64,000 nt of DNA from Ectothiorhodosinus mongolicus. GTDB lineage: Bacteria > Pseudomonadota > Gammaproteobacteria > Ectothiorhodospirales > Ectothiorhodospiraceae. Where the stretch lies: positions 1,209,318 to 1,273,317 of the forward strand of contig NZ_CP023018.1 in assembly GCF_022406875.1 (NCBI RefSeq). Reading direction: 5' to 3'. Every line of letters begins with the position of its first letter. Positions within the stretch are counted from its first letter, which is position 1. Positions 17,846-27,415 of this stretch are shown in pieces. A model generated the notes under the pieces. The model was not told the DNA's origin, ran no database searches, and saw only the letters and a list, made by a program, of their open reading frames with translations. The translations under genes were made by a program, and so were the position numbers.

Positions 17846-19149
17846 GATCCATCGCCTCGCAATGTCAGGGTGCTGAGCTCCGGCTCTCCGACCAGGATGG
17901 CCAGACGTTCCCAAGCCAAGGCCAGACGAAACTCTGTTTCTGCAGTAAACAAGATTGCTTCAGACTGGCGCATCATAGAGTCGCCGAAATCGGTGGCCAC
18001 CTCCATCTCATAAAGTGATCGACTGCGATCCAGATATAGGTCTCGGTAATCGGCATGAATTTGCGCTTGCTCGCGTTGTGTCCGCAATCTTTGGATCTCC
18101 AGCCAGGTATCCAGCAGTTCTTGACGCAGCCTAAGTTCAAAAAGTTGTAGCTCAGCAATCACAGCATGATGCGCAGCTTGAGCGCGCACTAGCGCGGCAT
18201 TCTCTTGCCCCCCTTGATAAAGGGGCAAATCCAGAACTAGGCCAAGCATATATGGGTTACGATCGCCGCCGAATTCTCGGTTCCACCAGCCAGCTTGGGC
18301 CTCTGCGCTCAGCGTGGGGCGCCGCTGAGCTCGGGCGGCAGCCATCGCTTGGCTCGCGGCCTCAAGCTCTAGTCTATGGGCAAGCAACTGCGCATTAGAC
18401 TGCATGGCTTGAGTCAGTAATTCATTAAAGTCGACTGCCTGCCGATCATTACCCCGCAGTTCCGGGGCCCGCAATTGTGCCGGCAGTTGTTCAGGGCGAT
18501 TCAGGATATTGGCCAAGTGTTGGCGTCTGGCACGTTGCTGTTGCAGGCTAGACAGACGCTGCAGTCGCGCCTGCTGAAAGTGGTTTTCGTCTGCCAATAA
18601 GTCCACATCAGAAACCCGCCCCAGCTCATGCCGATTTCTCTGTCTATTGAGCTCCACGAAGGCTACCGCCATGGCCTCATTGTCTCGGGTATAGGTCAGA
18701 TCAGCCAGTAGCACATCGAAATAGGCCGCCATAATGTTTAAGCGATGTTGTTGGCGCTGTTGAGCCCATTCGAGTTCGCGGCTGCGGATTTGGGTTTGTG
18801 CTGAGTTCTGCAAAGACCGACTGCGACCGAAATCATACAGCGGTTGGCGCGCGCTCAATAAAGCGCGAGAATCATCATTATCTCGAATAGGCGCCTGTGG
18901 GTTTGGGTCGATCCAGCGGGGGTTAAGTTCCAGGCCAAGCTGCAATCTGTTATGGCTCTGTGCCTGCAGCGCTTCAGCCTCTGCGGCCATTTGCTGGGCG
19001 CGATACCACTGAAGATGGGGATGCGCTTCATCCGCTAGAGTGAGTGCTGCATGAAGCGTCAATGGGCTTGGCAAGACATCGGTTTGGCCAGCAGACCAAG
19101 GCGCCAGCCAGAGCAGCATCAGGCAAAGATGCGGTCTCAAAGCGCGCAT
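17842..19149 (-). CDS. TolC-family outer membrane efflux protein
   Basis: From the ATG at 19149 the protein has 435 residues with a signal peptide (MRALRPHLCLMLLWLAPWSA). It has two repeated long alpha-helical segments rich in Gln, Ala, Leu and Arg, as expected for the TolC/CusC fold, including PLYDFGRS and LPLYQGGQENAALVRAQ at equivalent positions of the two halves. It should form an outer-membrane channel with the adaptor encoded next. An upstream start in the same frame would run into the preceding gene and has no signal sequence. Confidence 0.83.
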   Translation of the reverse strand: MRALRPHLCLMLLWLAPWSAGQTDVLPSPLTLHAALTLADEAHPHLQWYRAQQMAAEAEALQAQSHNRLQLGLELNPRWIDPNPQAPIRDNDDSRALLSARQPLYDFGRSRSLQNSAQTQIRSRELEWAQQRQQHRLNIMAAYFDVLLADLTYTRDNEAMAVAFVELNRQRNRHELGRVSDVDLLADENHFQQARLQRLSSLQQQRARRQHLANILNRPEQLPAQLRAPELRGNDRQAVDFNELLTQAMQSNAQLLAHRLELEAASQAMAAARAQRRPTLSAEAQAGWWNREFGGDRNPYMLGLVLDLPLYQGGQENAALVRAQAAHHAVIAELQLFELRLRQELLDTWLEIQRLRTQREQAQIHADYRDLYLDRSRSLYEMEVATDFGDSMMRQSEAILFTAETEFRLALAWERLAILVGEPELSTLTLRGDGS

Positions 19150-19159
19150 TTTTTGAGGT

Positions 19160-19726
19160 TCAAAGGTCGCGCGCAGCTTGTTGGCGTTCGCGACGATAAC
19201 GGCTAAACGGCTGCTCTTTATAGGCACCGCTAACCACATATTCCCCCAACCAAATGAATTCTTCAGGTGTGGAGGTGGCACCCGTTAAACGCGCGATAGG
19301 CTCGCCCTGCAGATCATAAAACTGAAATACAGGCGTTGCCCTTACCCGATTGCCCTCAAAAGCCCACTCGCGCTCGGTCGTCGTGTTTCCCTGAAAATCA
19401 TTGATTTCAATGGCGCCTTCAACATCCACCGAAAAGCTAGAGAAATGTTCGCGAAAGAAATCCTGGACCTCACGTTGATTGAGAATGTTCTCCTTCATGC
19501 GGTGGCAGAAAGGACATTCATCCATCTCAAAAAACACCATGATGGCGGTTTTTCCGTCAGCCTTGGCGGTTTCTAATTCTTCCTGAAAATCACCAAAAGT
19601 TGGCTGGAAGAAATACTCATAGGGATCACGCTCCTCCGCCATTGAAGGTGCGACAAGCATCATTGCAAGTGACAGCCCAAAGGCCAGTCTGGCAAAGAAG
19701 TTCGAACGCTGCAGCCGAGACGGCAT
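19160..19726 (-). CDS. periplasmic thioredoxin-like protein (SoxW-like)
   Basis: The 188-residue protein has a signal peptide ending around MAEER (residue 31) and a thioredoxin fold with the active site CPFC at 71-74 and the cis-proline segment RATPVFQFYD. It resembles the SoxW/thioredoxin-2 group of periplasmic reductases, which are kept reduced by DsbD or CcdA-type proteins. dsbD is three genes downstream on the same strand, which fits. Its substrate is unknown: candidates are the cytochrome or sulfur proteins elsewhere on the chromosome, or the two efflux-type proteins encoded next. Confidence 0.78.
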   Translation of the reverse strand: MPSRLQRSNFFARLAFGLSLAMMLVAPSMAEERDPYEYFFQPTFGDFQEELETAKADGKTAIMVFFEMDECPFCHRMKENILNQREVQDFFREHFSSFSVDVEGAIEINDFQGNTTTEREWAFEGNRVRATPVFQFYDLQGEPIARLTGATSTPEEFIWLGEYVVSGAYKEQPFSRYRRERQQAARDL

Positions 19727-19823
19727 AATGACTCCTGATTCAGGGGTATATTACGATTGGCGATAAGATCATAACAGCAGAGTCGTGCCCGAGGAATCCT
19801 GCGCTGCATCATCCTATGCCCAT

Positions 19824-19853
19824 TTTACCCAAGCCTAGTTGGCCTGTTATAAG
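19824..19853 (+). promoter_or_regulatory. possible sigma70 promoter of fxsA
   Basis: TTTACC (19824-19829), an 18-base spacer and TATAAG (five of six, 19848-19853) lie just before a strong ribosome site (AAAGGGGG, 19859-19866) and the fxsA ATG. That leaves little room for a leader. The 147-base gap is shared with the divergent thioredoxin-like gene. Confidence 0.4.
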
Positions 19854-19873
19854 AGGTTCAAAGGGGGTAAGAG

Positions 19874-20365
19874 ATGCCAACGTTTCCTGTGTTTTTGGCG
19901 CTATTTTTCATCGTGCCATTGGTCGAGATTTTCATCTTAATCCAGATGGGGGGCTGGATCGGCGTCTGGCCTACCGTCGCGCTGGTGATCTTTACCGCTG
20001 TCCTCGGGGCTTATTTGTTGCGGTTGCAGGGTTTTGCGACCTTGCGTCGATTTCAGCAAAGCTTGGATCGTGGAGAGCTCCCAGCCACACAACTGGTCGA
20101 GGGGTTTTTCCTATTATTGGGCGGGGCATTATTACTCACTCCGGGTTTTTTTACCGATGCGATTGGCTTTGCCTGTTTGATTCCGACCACCCGAGTGCTG
20201 ATGGCGCAAGCAGTGATCAAGCGAGGCCTGATTCAGGCGCACTCGCGTTCCAGTGCCTCTGAGCATGATGGTGCGGGGCCTGCTTCTGGCGCAGGAGATC
20301 GCCGTACCATTGAGGGTGAATGGGAGCGTGAGCCAGACCCGCCGGGAAAGGATAAAACTCCTTAG
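19874..20365 (+). CDS. fxsA: FxsA family membrane protein
   Basis: The 163-residue protein has FxsA features: an N-terminal hydrophobic region with [13 protein letters not shown], a second membrane segment ending in LGAYLLR, and the [14 protein letters not shown] stretch, followed by a hydrophilic, charged C-terminal tail from about residue 115. In E. coli FxsA relieves exclusion of phage T7 by the F factor; its physiological role is unknown. The gene ends just before the groES promoter. Confidence 0.88.
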   Translation: MPTFPVFLALFFIVPLVEIFILIQMGGWIGVWPTVALVIFTAVLGAYLLRLQGFATLRRFQQSLDRGELPATQLVEGFFLLLGGALLLTPGFFTDAIGFACLIPTTRVLMAQAVIKRGLIQAHSRSSASEHDGAGPASGAGDRRTIEGEWEREPDPPGKDKTP

Positions 20366-20368
20366 CCC

Positions 20369-20396
20369 TTGACATCCAGAAAACCGATCCTATTAT
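20369..20396 (+). promoter_or_regulatory. groESL promoter (sigma70-type)
   Basis: Perfect TTGACA (20369-20374), a 16-base spacer and TATTAT (five of six, 20391-20396) come directly after the fxsA stop. The -10 touches the CIRCE inverted repeat, so repressor binding would cover the start site. No sigma32-type sequence was evident. Confidence 0.85.
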
Positions 20397-20422
20397 TGGC
20401 ACTCACCCAAGGGGAGTGCTAA
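20396..20422. promoter_or_regulatory. CIRCE operator (HrcA binding site)
   Basis: TTGGCACTC, nine bases, then GAGTGCTAA: the left arm differs by one base from the consensus TTAGCACTC-N9-GAGTGCTAA and the right arm is perfect. CIRCE is the operator of the heat-shock repressor HrcA, which needs GroEL for activity. hrcA itself is not in the window. Confidence 0.93.
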
Positions 20423-20481
20423 CAATCCCCTTGACCCATAGAAAATGTTTCAACCCATCGTTTTACAAGGAGTCAAGGTCC

Positions 20482-20772
20482 ATGAAAATCCGTCCGTTGC
20501 ATGATCGGGTGATCATCAAGCGCATGGAAGAGGAGCGCACCAGCCCCGGCGGCATCGTGATCCCCGACAGTGCTGCTGAAAAACCCATTCGCGGTGAAGT
20601 CGTCGCCGTTGGTAAAGGCAAAATTCTGGAGAGTGGTGAAACACGCGCCCTGGATTTGAAAGTCGGAGACAAGGTCATGTTTGGTAAGTACTCCGGTACT
20701 GAAGTCAAGGTTGATGGCGAAGATCTGCTGGTCATGCGTGAAGAAGACGTCATGGCTGTGATCGAAGGCTAA
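20482..20772 (+). CDS. groES: co-chaperonin GroES
   Basis: The 96-residue protein has the GroES start [13 protein letters not shown], the mobile loop with GGIVIP and the C-terminal [13 protein letters not shown]. It caps the GroEL cavity. AAGGAG (20467-20472) lies nine bases before the ATG. The gene is 51 bases upstream of groEL and shares the CIRCE-controlled promoter. Confidence 0.98.
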   Translation: MKIRPLHDRVIIKRMEEERTSPGGIVIPDSAAEKPIRGEVVAVGKGKILESGETRALDLKVGDKVMFGKYSGTEVKVDGEDLLVMREEDVMAVIEG

Positions 20773-20817
20773 AGCCCAGCGTACCCCCGCCAAAACAATC
20801 GATTTCAAGAGGAATAA

Positions 20818-22470
<1,653 letters not shown>

Positions 22471-22494
22471 GCCCGTCACCGCTTGGTGTCACAA

Positions 22495-22522
22495 GGGCCC
22501 CGCATTCGCGGGGCCTTTTTTA
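22495..22522. terminator. intrinsic terminator between groEL and rep
   Basis: GGCCCCGC (22496-22503) and GCGGGGCC (22508-22515) form a perfect eight-pair stem with loop ATTC, followed by six T. It ends groESL transcription, lies between convergent genes and touches the rep stop. On the other strand the T-run is missing, so it is mainly a groEL terminator. Confidence 0.93.
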
Positions 22523-22523
22523 T

Positions 22524-24527
22524 TTACCCCAGAAGACTTTTCAGGTTGCTCAGATGCGCACGCGCCGTCAGGCGCGCCTCTTGCGGATCGGGCGGTGCTT
22601 TGTCTGGCCAAACCAAACACTCCGACGGCAGTTCTTCGAGGAAGCGGCTCGGCTCGCAGGCCTGTACCTCACCAAAGCGCGCCCGTTGGTGGTTATGGGA
22701 GATACACAGGGTTTGTTGTGCACGGGTGATGCCAACATAAGCCAGGCGTCTCTCTTCCTCCAATGCGTCCTGTTCTAGGCTGGTGCGGTGCGGCAGCAGT
22801 TCCTCCTCAAAACCCACCAGGAACACATGCGGAAACTCTAGTCCTTTGGCGGCATGTAGGGTCATTAAATGCACGCCATCAGCCTCGTTCTCACCGCTGG
22901 CACGATCCAGCATGTCCAGCAAACACATATGCGCGACAATATCCGCCAAAGATCGGCCCTGTTGGTCGTCTTGTTCACGGCTCAGGCGACCAATCCAATC
23001 GACCAGATCTTGCACGTTGGCGATGCGCTTCGCGGCGACTTTGGGATTGCTGGATTGATCTTGGAGCCAGTCCTCGTAAGCCACTTCTCGAATCATGGAG
23101 GCCACAAGTTCAGCCGGCGGTTGTTCATCCATTTGGCGCTGCCATTCGCTAACCAGATCGGCGAACTGTTCTAGGCGCAGTGCGGCCTTTTGCGATAGCA
23201 CCTGTTGCAAGCCCATCTCCATGCTGGCAGCGAACAGGCTGAGTCTGCGCTCCCCGGCATACCCGCCAAGTTTTTCAAGGGTTGAGGCGCCGATTTCGCG
23301 ACGTGGCACGTTGATGATTCTGAGATAAGCGGCGTCATCATCCGGATTAGCCAGCAGGCGCAGATAAGCCAATATGTCCTTGATTTCCGATCGCTCAAAA
23401 AAGCTTTGGCCACCGCTGATGTGATAGGGAATCCGGTTTTCCCGTAGAAGCTTTTCAAAAACACGCGATTGCTGATTGCCGCGGTACAAAATTGCGTAGT
23501 CGCGATAGTTGCTGCGTGCTTTGAACCGATGTTTCATGATTTCTGAAACGACTCGCGCGGCTTCATGATCCGGATCTTTACAGCTCAGGATACGAATCGC
23601 CTCGCCTTCACCTAGAGCGCTCCAAAGTCGTTTGCTGACCTCATGGGGATTATTATCGATGAGCTGATTGGCGGCTTTTAAAATGACATTGGTCGAGCGG
23701 TAATTCTGCTCCAGTTTGATGAGCTGCAGACGCGGAAAGTCCTGCTTAAGCTGCATGAGATTTTCCGGACGCGCCCCTCGCCAAGCGTAAATCGACTGGT
23801 CATCATCACCCACAGCAGTAAGTCCACCCTCAACATCCACCAAAGCTCGCACCAAGGCATACTGGCCGGCATTGGTATCCTGATATTCATCAACCAGTAG
23901 ATGGCGAAAGCGCTCGCGCCATTGTTGTCTGAGCGTAGGATCTCGTTGCAGGAGTTGCGCAGGAAGCAGCACTAGGTCATCAAAATCCACGGCATTGTAG
24001 GCGCGCAGCGCTTGTTGATAGCGCGCGTAAAGCTCGGCGTGGCGAATGTCTAATTCATCTTCGGCTTGTGCCAATGCTTGCCCCGGATCCAGCAGATCAT
24101 TTTTCCAACCACTAATGCTGTCTCGGGCAACAGCCAGCAGCACATCATTGCTATCCCGCTGCGTGATTTGTTTGAGCACATTTAAGGCATCAGCAGCATC
24201 AAAAATGCTAAAACCGGGTCGCAAGCCTGTCTGTTCTGGCTCGCGGCGCAGAAAATTCAGACCAAAGGTATGAAAAGTCGATACGGTCAGCCCCCGAGTC
24301 TGTGACTTATCCAAGAGATCGCCGACCCTATGCTGCATTTCCCGAGCCGCTTTGTTGGTAAAAGTGATTGCTGCAATGCGCCGCGCCGCAATACCATGGT
24401 CACGAATCAAATGCGCAATCTTTTCCGTAATGACACGAGTTTTGCCGCTGCCAGCACCGGCCAAAACCAGTAGTGGGCCAGAAAGATGCTCAACGGCGGC
24501 GCGCTGTTGTGGATTAAGTGACTGCAT
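22524..24527 (-). CDS. rep: ATP-dependent DNA helicase Rep
   Basis: The 667-residue superfamily 1 helicase has Walker A AGAGSGKTRV (residues 22-31), motif Ia ITFTNKAAREMQ, the DEYQDTN Walker B, GDDDQSIYAWRGA, the QNYRS motif and the C-terminal LMTLHAAKGLEFPHVFLVG. Length and the N-terminal LNPQQRAAVEH favour Rep over UvrD. Rep helps replisomes pass protein obstacles, moving 3' to 5'. It is convergent with groEL and divergent from ampD. Confidence 0.92.
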   Translation of the reverse strand: MQSLNPQQRAAVEHLSGPLLVLAGAGSGKTRVITEKIAHLIRDHGIAARRIAAITFTNKAAREMQHRVGDLLDKSQTRGLTVSTFHTFGLNFLRREPEQTGLRPGFSIFDAADALNVLKQITQRDSNDVLLAVARDSISGWKNDLLDPGQALAQAEDELDIRHAELYARYQQALRAYNAVDFDDLVLLPAQLLQRDPTLRQQWRERFRHLLVDEYQDTNAGQYALVRALVDVEGGLTAVGDDDQSIYAWRGARPENLMQLKQDFPRLQLIKLEQNYRSTNVILKAANQLIDNNPHEVSKRLWSALGEGEAIRILSCKDPDHEAARVVSEIMKHRFKARSNYRDYAILYRGNQQSRVFEKLLRENRIPYHISGGQSFFERSEIKDILAYLRLLANPDDDAAYLRIINVPRREIGASTLEKLGGYAGERRLSLFAASMEMGLQQVLSQKAALRLEQFADLVSEWQRQMDEQPPAELVASMIREVAYEDWLQDQSSNPKVAAKRIANVQDLVDWIGRLSREQDDQQGRSLADIVAHMCLLDMLDRASGENEADGVHLMTLHAAKGLEFPHVFLVGFEEELLPHRTSLEQDALEEERRLAYVGITRAQQTLCISHNHQRARFGEVQACEPSRFLEELPSECLVWPDKAPPDPQEARLTARAHLSNLKSLLG

Positions 24528-24584
24528 GGATAGCCAGAGAAGAGATGACTGGGCATGTTAACGGAATTTGCTGTGATGGAGTGA

Positions 24585-25181
24585 ATGTCGATGTTGGAGA
24601 TCAATGATCAGGGATGGGTTCGGGGTGCCCACCAATTGCCCTCTCCCAATCAGGACGATCGCCCCCTAGATTGCCCGCTGGAATTGGTGGTCATTCATGC
24701 CATCAGTCTCCCCCCCGGTGAATTCGGTGGACCCTGGATTGATGATCTGTTTGGCAATCAACTCAACCCCCAAAGTCATCCTTATTTCGCGCAAATCGCA
24801 GAATTACGGGTATCTGCGCATGTCTTGATTCGTCGTCAAGGACAGATCACTCAATATGTAGGTTTTGACCAGCGCGCATGGCATGCCGGCGTCTCCCGTT
24901 ACCAGGGCCGTGAGTCTTGCAATGACTTTTCCGTAGGTATTGAGCTGGAAGGGGACGAGGATACAGTTTTTACCACTGAGCAATATACGGCCTTGACCCA
25001 ACTATTACGCGCCTTAGCGGATAAATATCCCAGCCTGGCAAAGCCGCTTTGCGTCGTAGGCCATGCGGATATTTCACCGGGGCGTAAAACCGATCCGGGC
25101 CCGATGTTTGATTGGGAATTTTTGCGTACATCGCTACGTGCAGAGGGCCTCAACGAGTGTCGGCTTGGGGTGTCTCACTAA
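24585..25181 (+). CDS. ampD: 1,6-anhydro-N-acetylmuramyl-L-alanine amidase AmpD
   Basis: The 198-residue cytoplasmic zinc amidase has the ligands H38 (VVIHAISL), H160 and D170 (VGHADISPGRKTDPGP), and the FGGPWIDDLF segment. It cleaves the peptide from anhydromuropeptides during peptidoglycan recycling; loss of AmpD in other bacteria de-represses AmpC beta-lactamase. No ampE follows; instead its TAA overlaps the ATG of a phosphatase gene (TAATG). A second ATG two codons in is possible. Confidence 0.95.
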   Translation: MSMLEINDQGWVRGAHQLPSPNQDDRPLDCPLELVVIHAISLPPGEFGGPWIDDLFGNQLNPQSHPYFAQIAELRVSAHVLIRRQGQITQYVGFDQRAWHAGVSRYQGRESCNDFSVGIELEGDEDTVFTTEQYTALTQLLRALADKYPSLAKPLCVVGHADISPGRKTDPGPMFDWEFLRTSLRAEGLNECRLGVSH

Positions 25182-25798
25182 TGACCATTTTTCGTCTTGA
25201 TTTATTGCGCCATGGCGAACCTCAGGGGGGCGCACGTTTTCGTGGTGATGGCGTTGATGACCCACTCAGTGATTTGGGCTGGCAGCAAATGTGGTCAGCC
25301 ATGGGCGGTGAGGATTTGCCTCACGCCTTGCCTTGGACGCAAATCATTAGTTCTCCGATGCAGCGTTGTCAGAGTTTTGCGCGCCGCTTGGCTGAGTGCA
25401 CTGGCTTGCCCCTAGCCATCGAGTCCCGATTTCGCGAAGTGGGTTTTGGGGCTTGGGAAGGGCGTACCCGAGCCGAATTGCGCGCTCAAGGGCCAGAATA
25501 CCAGGCCTTTTTTGCCGACCCTGTGAACGCGCGTCCGGCGGGCTCGGAACCCCTGGAAGATTTCTATGCGCGAGTCATTCACGGGCTTGGGCACATACAG
25601 CAAGAGTATGCAGATCAGCATGTCCTGCTGGTGACTCATGCCGGGGTGATTCGCGCCACGATTTGCTACGCCTTAGATATCCCGCTAAAAGCCATGTATC
25701 GTATCAAGATTCCCTATGCCGGCGTGACTCAGGTTGAAGCCGATCAGATGGGCTTGAGCCTGATGTATGTGAATCGTCTGCAGGGCTTGGCTCCGTGA
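25181..25798 (+). CDS. cytoplasmic histidine phosphatase family protein (CobC/GpmB-like)
   Basis: The 205-residue protein has the catalytic LLRHGEP (H11), SSPMQRCQSFA, the acid-base region FGAWEGRT and a late VTHAGVIRA. These fit the phosphoglycerate mutase-like branch that includes alpha-ribazole phosphatase (CobC). A cobalamin-salvage role would fit the nearby B12-dependent metH, but no other cob genes are present, so that is only a suggestion. It is translationally coupled to ampD. Confidence 0.82.
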   Translation: MTIFRLDLLRHGEPQGGARFRGDGVDDPLSDLGWQQMWSAMGGEDLPHALPWTQIISSPMQRCQSFARRLAECTGLPLAIESRFREVGFGAWEGRTRAELRAQGPEYQAFFADPVNARPAGSEPLEDFYARVIHGLGHIQQEYADQHVLLVTHAGVIRATICYALDIPLKAMYRIKIPYAGVTQVEADQMGLSLMYVNRLQGLAP

Positions 25799-25838
25799 TA
25801 AACTTGACCATCTGAGTACCCACTTGCTGAGTTTGAAC

Positions 25839-26606
25839 ATGAGTGCTTTTTTAGAAACCGCGATTGCTGCTGCGCAAAGCGCGCAAACAGTCATCAGCCA
25901 TTACTACCGCCAAAATATCGACATTACGCTCAAAGCAGATCAATCACCGGTCACCGTAGCCGATGTAGAGTCGGAAAAGGCTATCAAGTCGGTGATTTTT
26001 GCGCGCTTCCCTGAACATGGTTGTTTTGGGGAGGAAACCGGTCAAGAACGCATGGATTCGCCTTATTTGTGGCTGATTGATCCTATCGATGGGACCAAAA
26101 GCTTTGTGCGGCAATATCCCTTTTTCTCCACGCAGATCGCCCTTCGCCACGGGCAGGATTGGTTGCTGGGCGTTTCCAATGCTCCAGAGTTTGCGCAGCT
26201 TGCCCATGCCGAACAAGGCGGTGGTGCATTTCTAAATGATCGGCCAGTGCATGTCAGTGAAGTTACTCAGCTGGCGGATGCCACGCTCTCAATCGGCAAT
26301 GTCAACACGCTTGCCGGTAGTCCAGGTTGGCAGGGCTTGGCGAGCATTGTGCAGCAAGTGAATCGCACTCGCGGCTATGGTGATTTCTACCACTACCACC
26401 TGTTGGCTTCAGGCAGTATTGATCTGGTGATTGAATCGGATGTGAATATCTTGGATATCGCTGCTTTGGCAGTGATTGTGCGCGAGGCCGGAGGGGTTTT
26501 TACAGATTTAGAGGGGCAGCCATTGTCATTGAGGACCACCTCGGTGCTGGCAGCGGCCACTCCGGAGCTGCATCAGATCGCTTTACAAGCCATTCGTAAT
26601 GCCTAA
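25839..26606 (+). CDS. inositol monophosphatase-fold phosphatase, histidinol-phosphatase (HisN)-like
   Basis: The 255-residue protein has the metal-binding motifs of the IMPase superfamily: GEETG near residue 68, DPIDGTKSFVRQYPFF, and the late NILDIAALAVIVREAGG (the WDxAA motif with Asn-Ile instead of Trp). The GTKSFVR form and YGDFYHYHLLASGS are more like HisN than SuhB or CysQ (which has GTKEF). The likely reaction is phosphate removal from histidinol phosphate or a similar ester. No other his genes are nearby. The ATG has no strong ribosome site. Confidence 0.75.
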   Translation: MSAFLETAIAAAQSAQTVISHYYRQNIDITLKADQSPVTVADVESEKAIKSVIFARFPEHGCFGEETGQERMDSPYLWLIDPIDGTKSFVRQYPFFSTQIALRHGQDWLLGVSNAPEFAQLAHAEQGGGAFLNDRPVHVSEVTQLADATLSIGNVNTLAGSPGWQGLASIVQQVNRTRGYGDFYHYHLLASGSIDLVIESDVNILDIAALAVIVREAGGVFTDLEGQPLSLRTTSVLAAATPELHQIALQAIRNA

Positions 26607-27304
26607 AGCTTGCGACCGTCTCTGAGCGGCTTCCAGATGCCGTCATACAGGCCATGTGCGGGCATGAAGTCCGCCTTGTAAGCCATTTTGTGGGTCTCCT
26701 GGTTCCAATAGCCCAGATACAAATGGGGTCGCTGCTGCTTTTTGGCGTAAGCGATCTGCCAAAGAATCGCGTAAGTGCCAAGGCTGCGGCGCTCTGCCTC
26801 TGGATCAAAGAAGGTGTAGACCGCAGAAAGTGCCCCAGGTAGTTCGTCGATGACAGCCACACAAAGTAGTTGGTCACCCAGCGAAAACTCCACCAGTAGG
26901 GTTTTGCACCAAGTGCTGTGAATGAACGCCCAATAGCTCTCTGAGCTGGGGTTATCCATGCCTCCGCCTTGATGGCGATGATTGACATAGGCTTCGTAGA
27001 GTTTGAAATGGCGCGGGTCATAAACGGCATCGCGGACCTGCACGCTCAAGTCTTTATTGATGCGATGCACACGACGTTGCTTGCGATCGGCTGCAAAGTC
27101 GTTTGTGTTAACGCGCATTGGCACACAGGCCGTGCAATTGCGGCACTGATGACGGTAAACATGCTCACCGCTACGCCGAAAACCCAAACGTATCAGCCGG
27201 CCATAAGTCGCGGCATCCATGGGTTGGTGCGGGTCGGCAAACATGCTCACCATATCCCGATCCCCCAAATATGGGCATCTGTCCGGAATGGTGGCATAAA
27301 ACAT
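26603..27304 (-). CDS. bpt: aspartate/glutamate leucyltransferase Bpt (arginyltransferase family)
   Basis: The 233-residue protein has the ATE/Bpt pattern: FYATIPDRCPYL, the cysteine-containing GFRRSGEHVYRHQCRNCTAC, SAVYTFFDPEAERRSLGTYA and LGYWNQETHKMAYKADF. It transfers leucine from Leu-tRNA to N-terminal Asp or Glu, feeding the N-end rule (ClpS-ClpAP). The first ATG is used; homologues usually have several more residues before FYAT, and the in-frame sequence upstream is open but contains no start codon. It overlaps the convergent phosphatase gene by four bases. Confidence 0.93.
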   Translation of the reverse strand: MFYATIPDRCPYLGDRDMVSMFADPHQPMDAATYGRLIRLGFRRSGEHVYRHQCRNCTACVPMRVNTNDFAADRKQRRVHRINKDLSVQVRDAVYDPRHFKLYEAYVNHRHQGGGMDNPSSESYWAFIHSTWCKTLLVEFSLGDQLLCVAVIDELPGALSAVYTFFDPEAERRSLGTYAILWQIAYAKKQQRPHLYLGYWNQETHKMAYKADFMPAHGLYDGIWKPLRDGRKL

Positions 27305-27415
27305 GGGCTGACCCCTCGTGTTGGAATCAAAGCGTGCAGTAAAACTGGGAATTTGTCGCTGATGTGGGTCAGATGAACGGGATATAAGCGATATTGACAG
27401 GCCGTGGTATTATTT

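Noticed and set aside
27394..27399. TTGACA ahead of metH as a promoter
   Set aside because: No acceptable -10 at 16-18 bases; TATTAT is only nine bases away.
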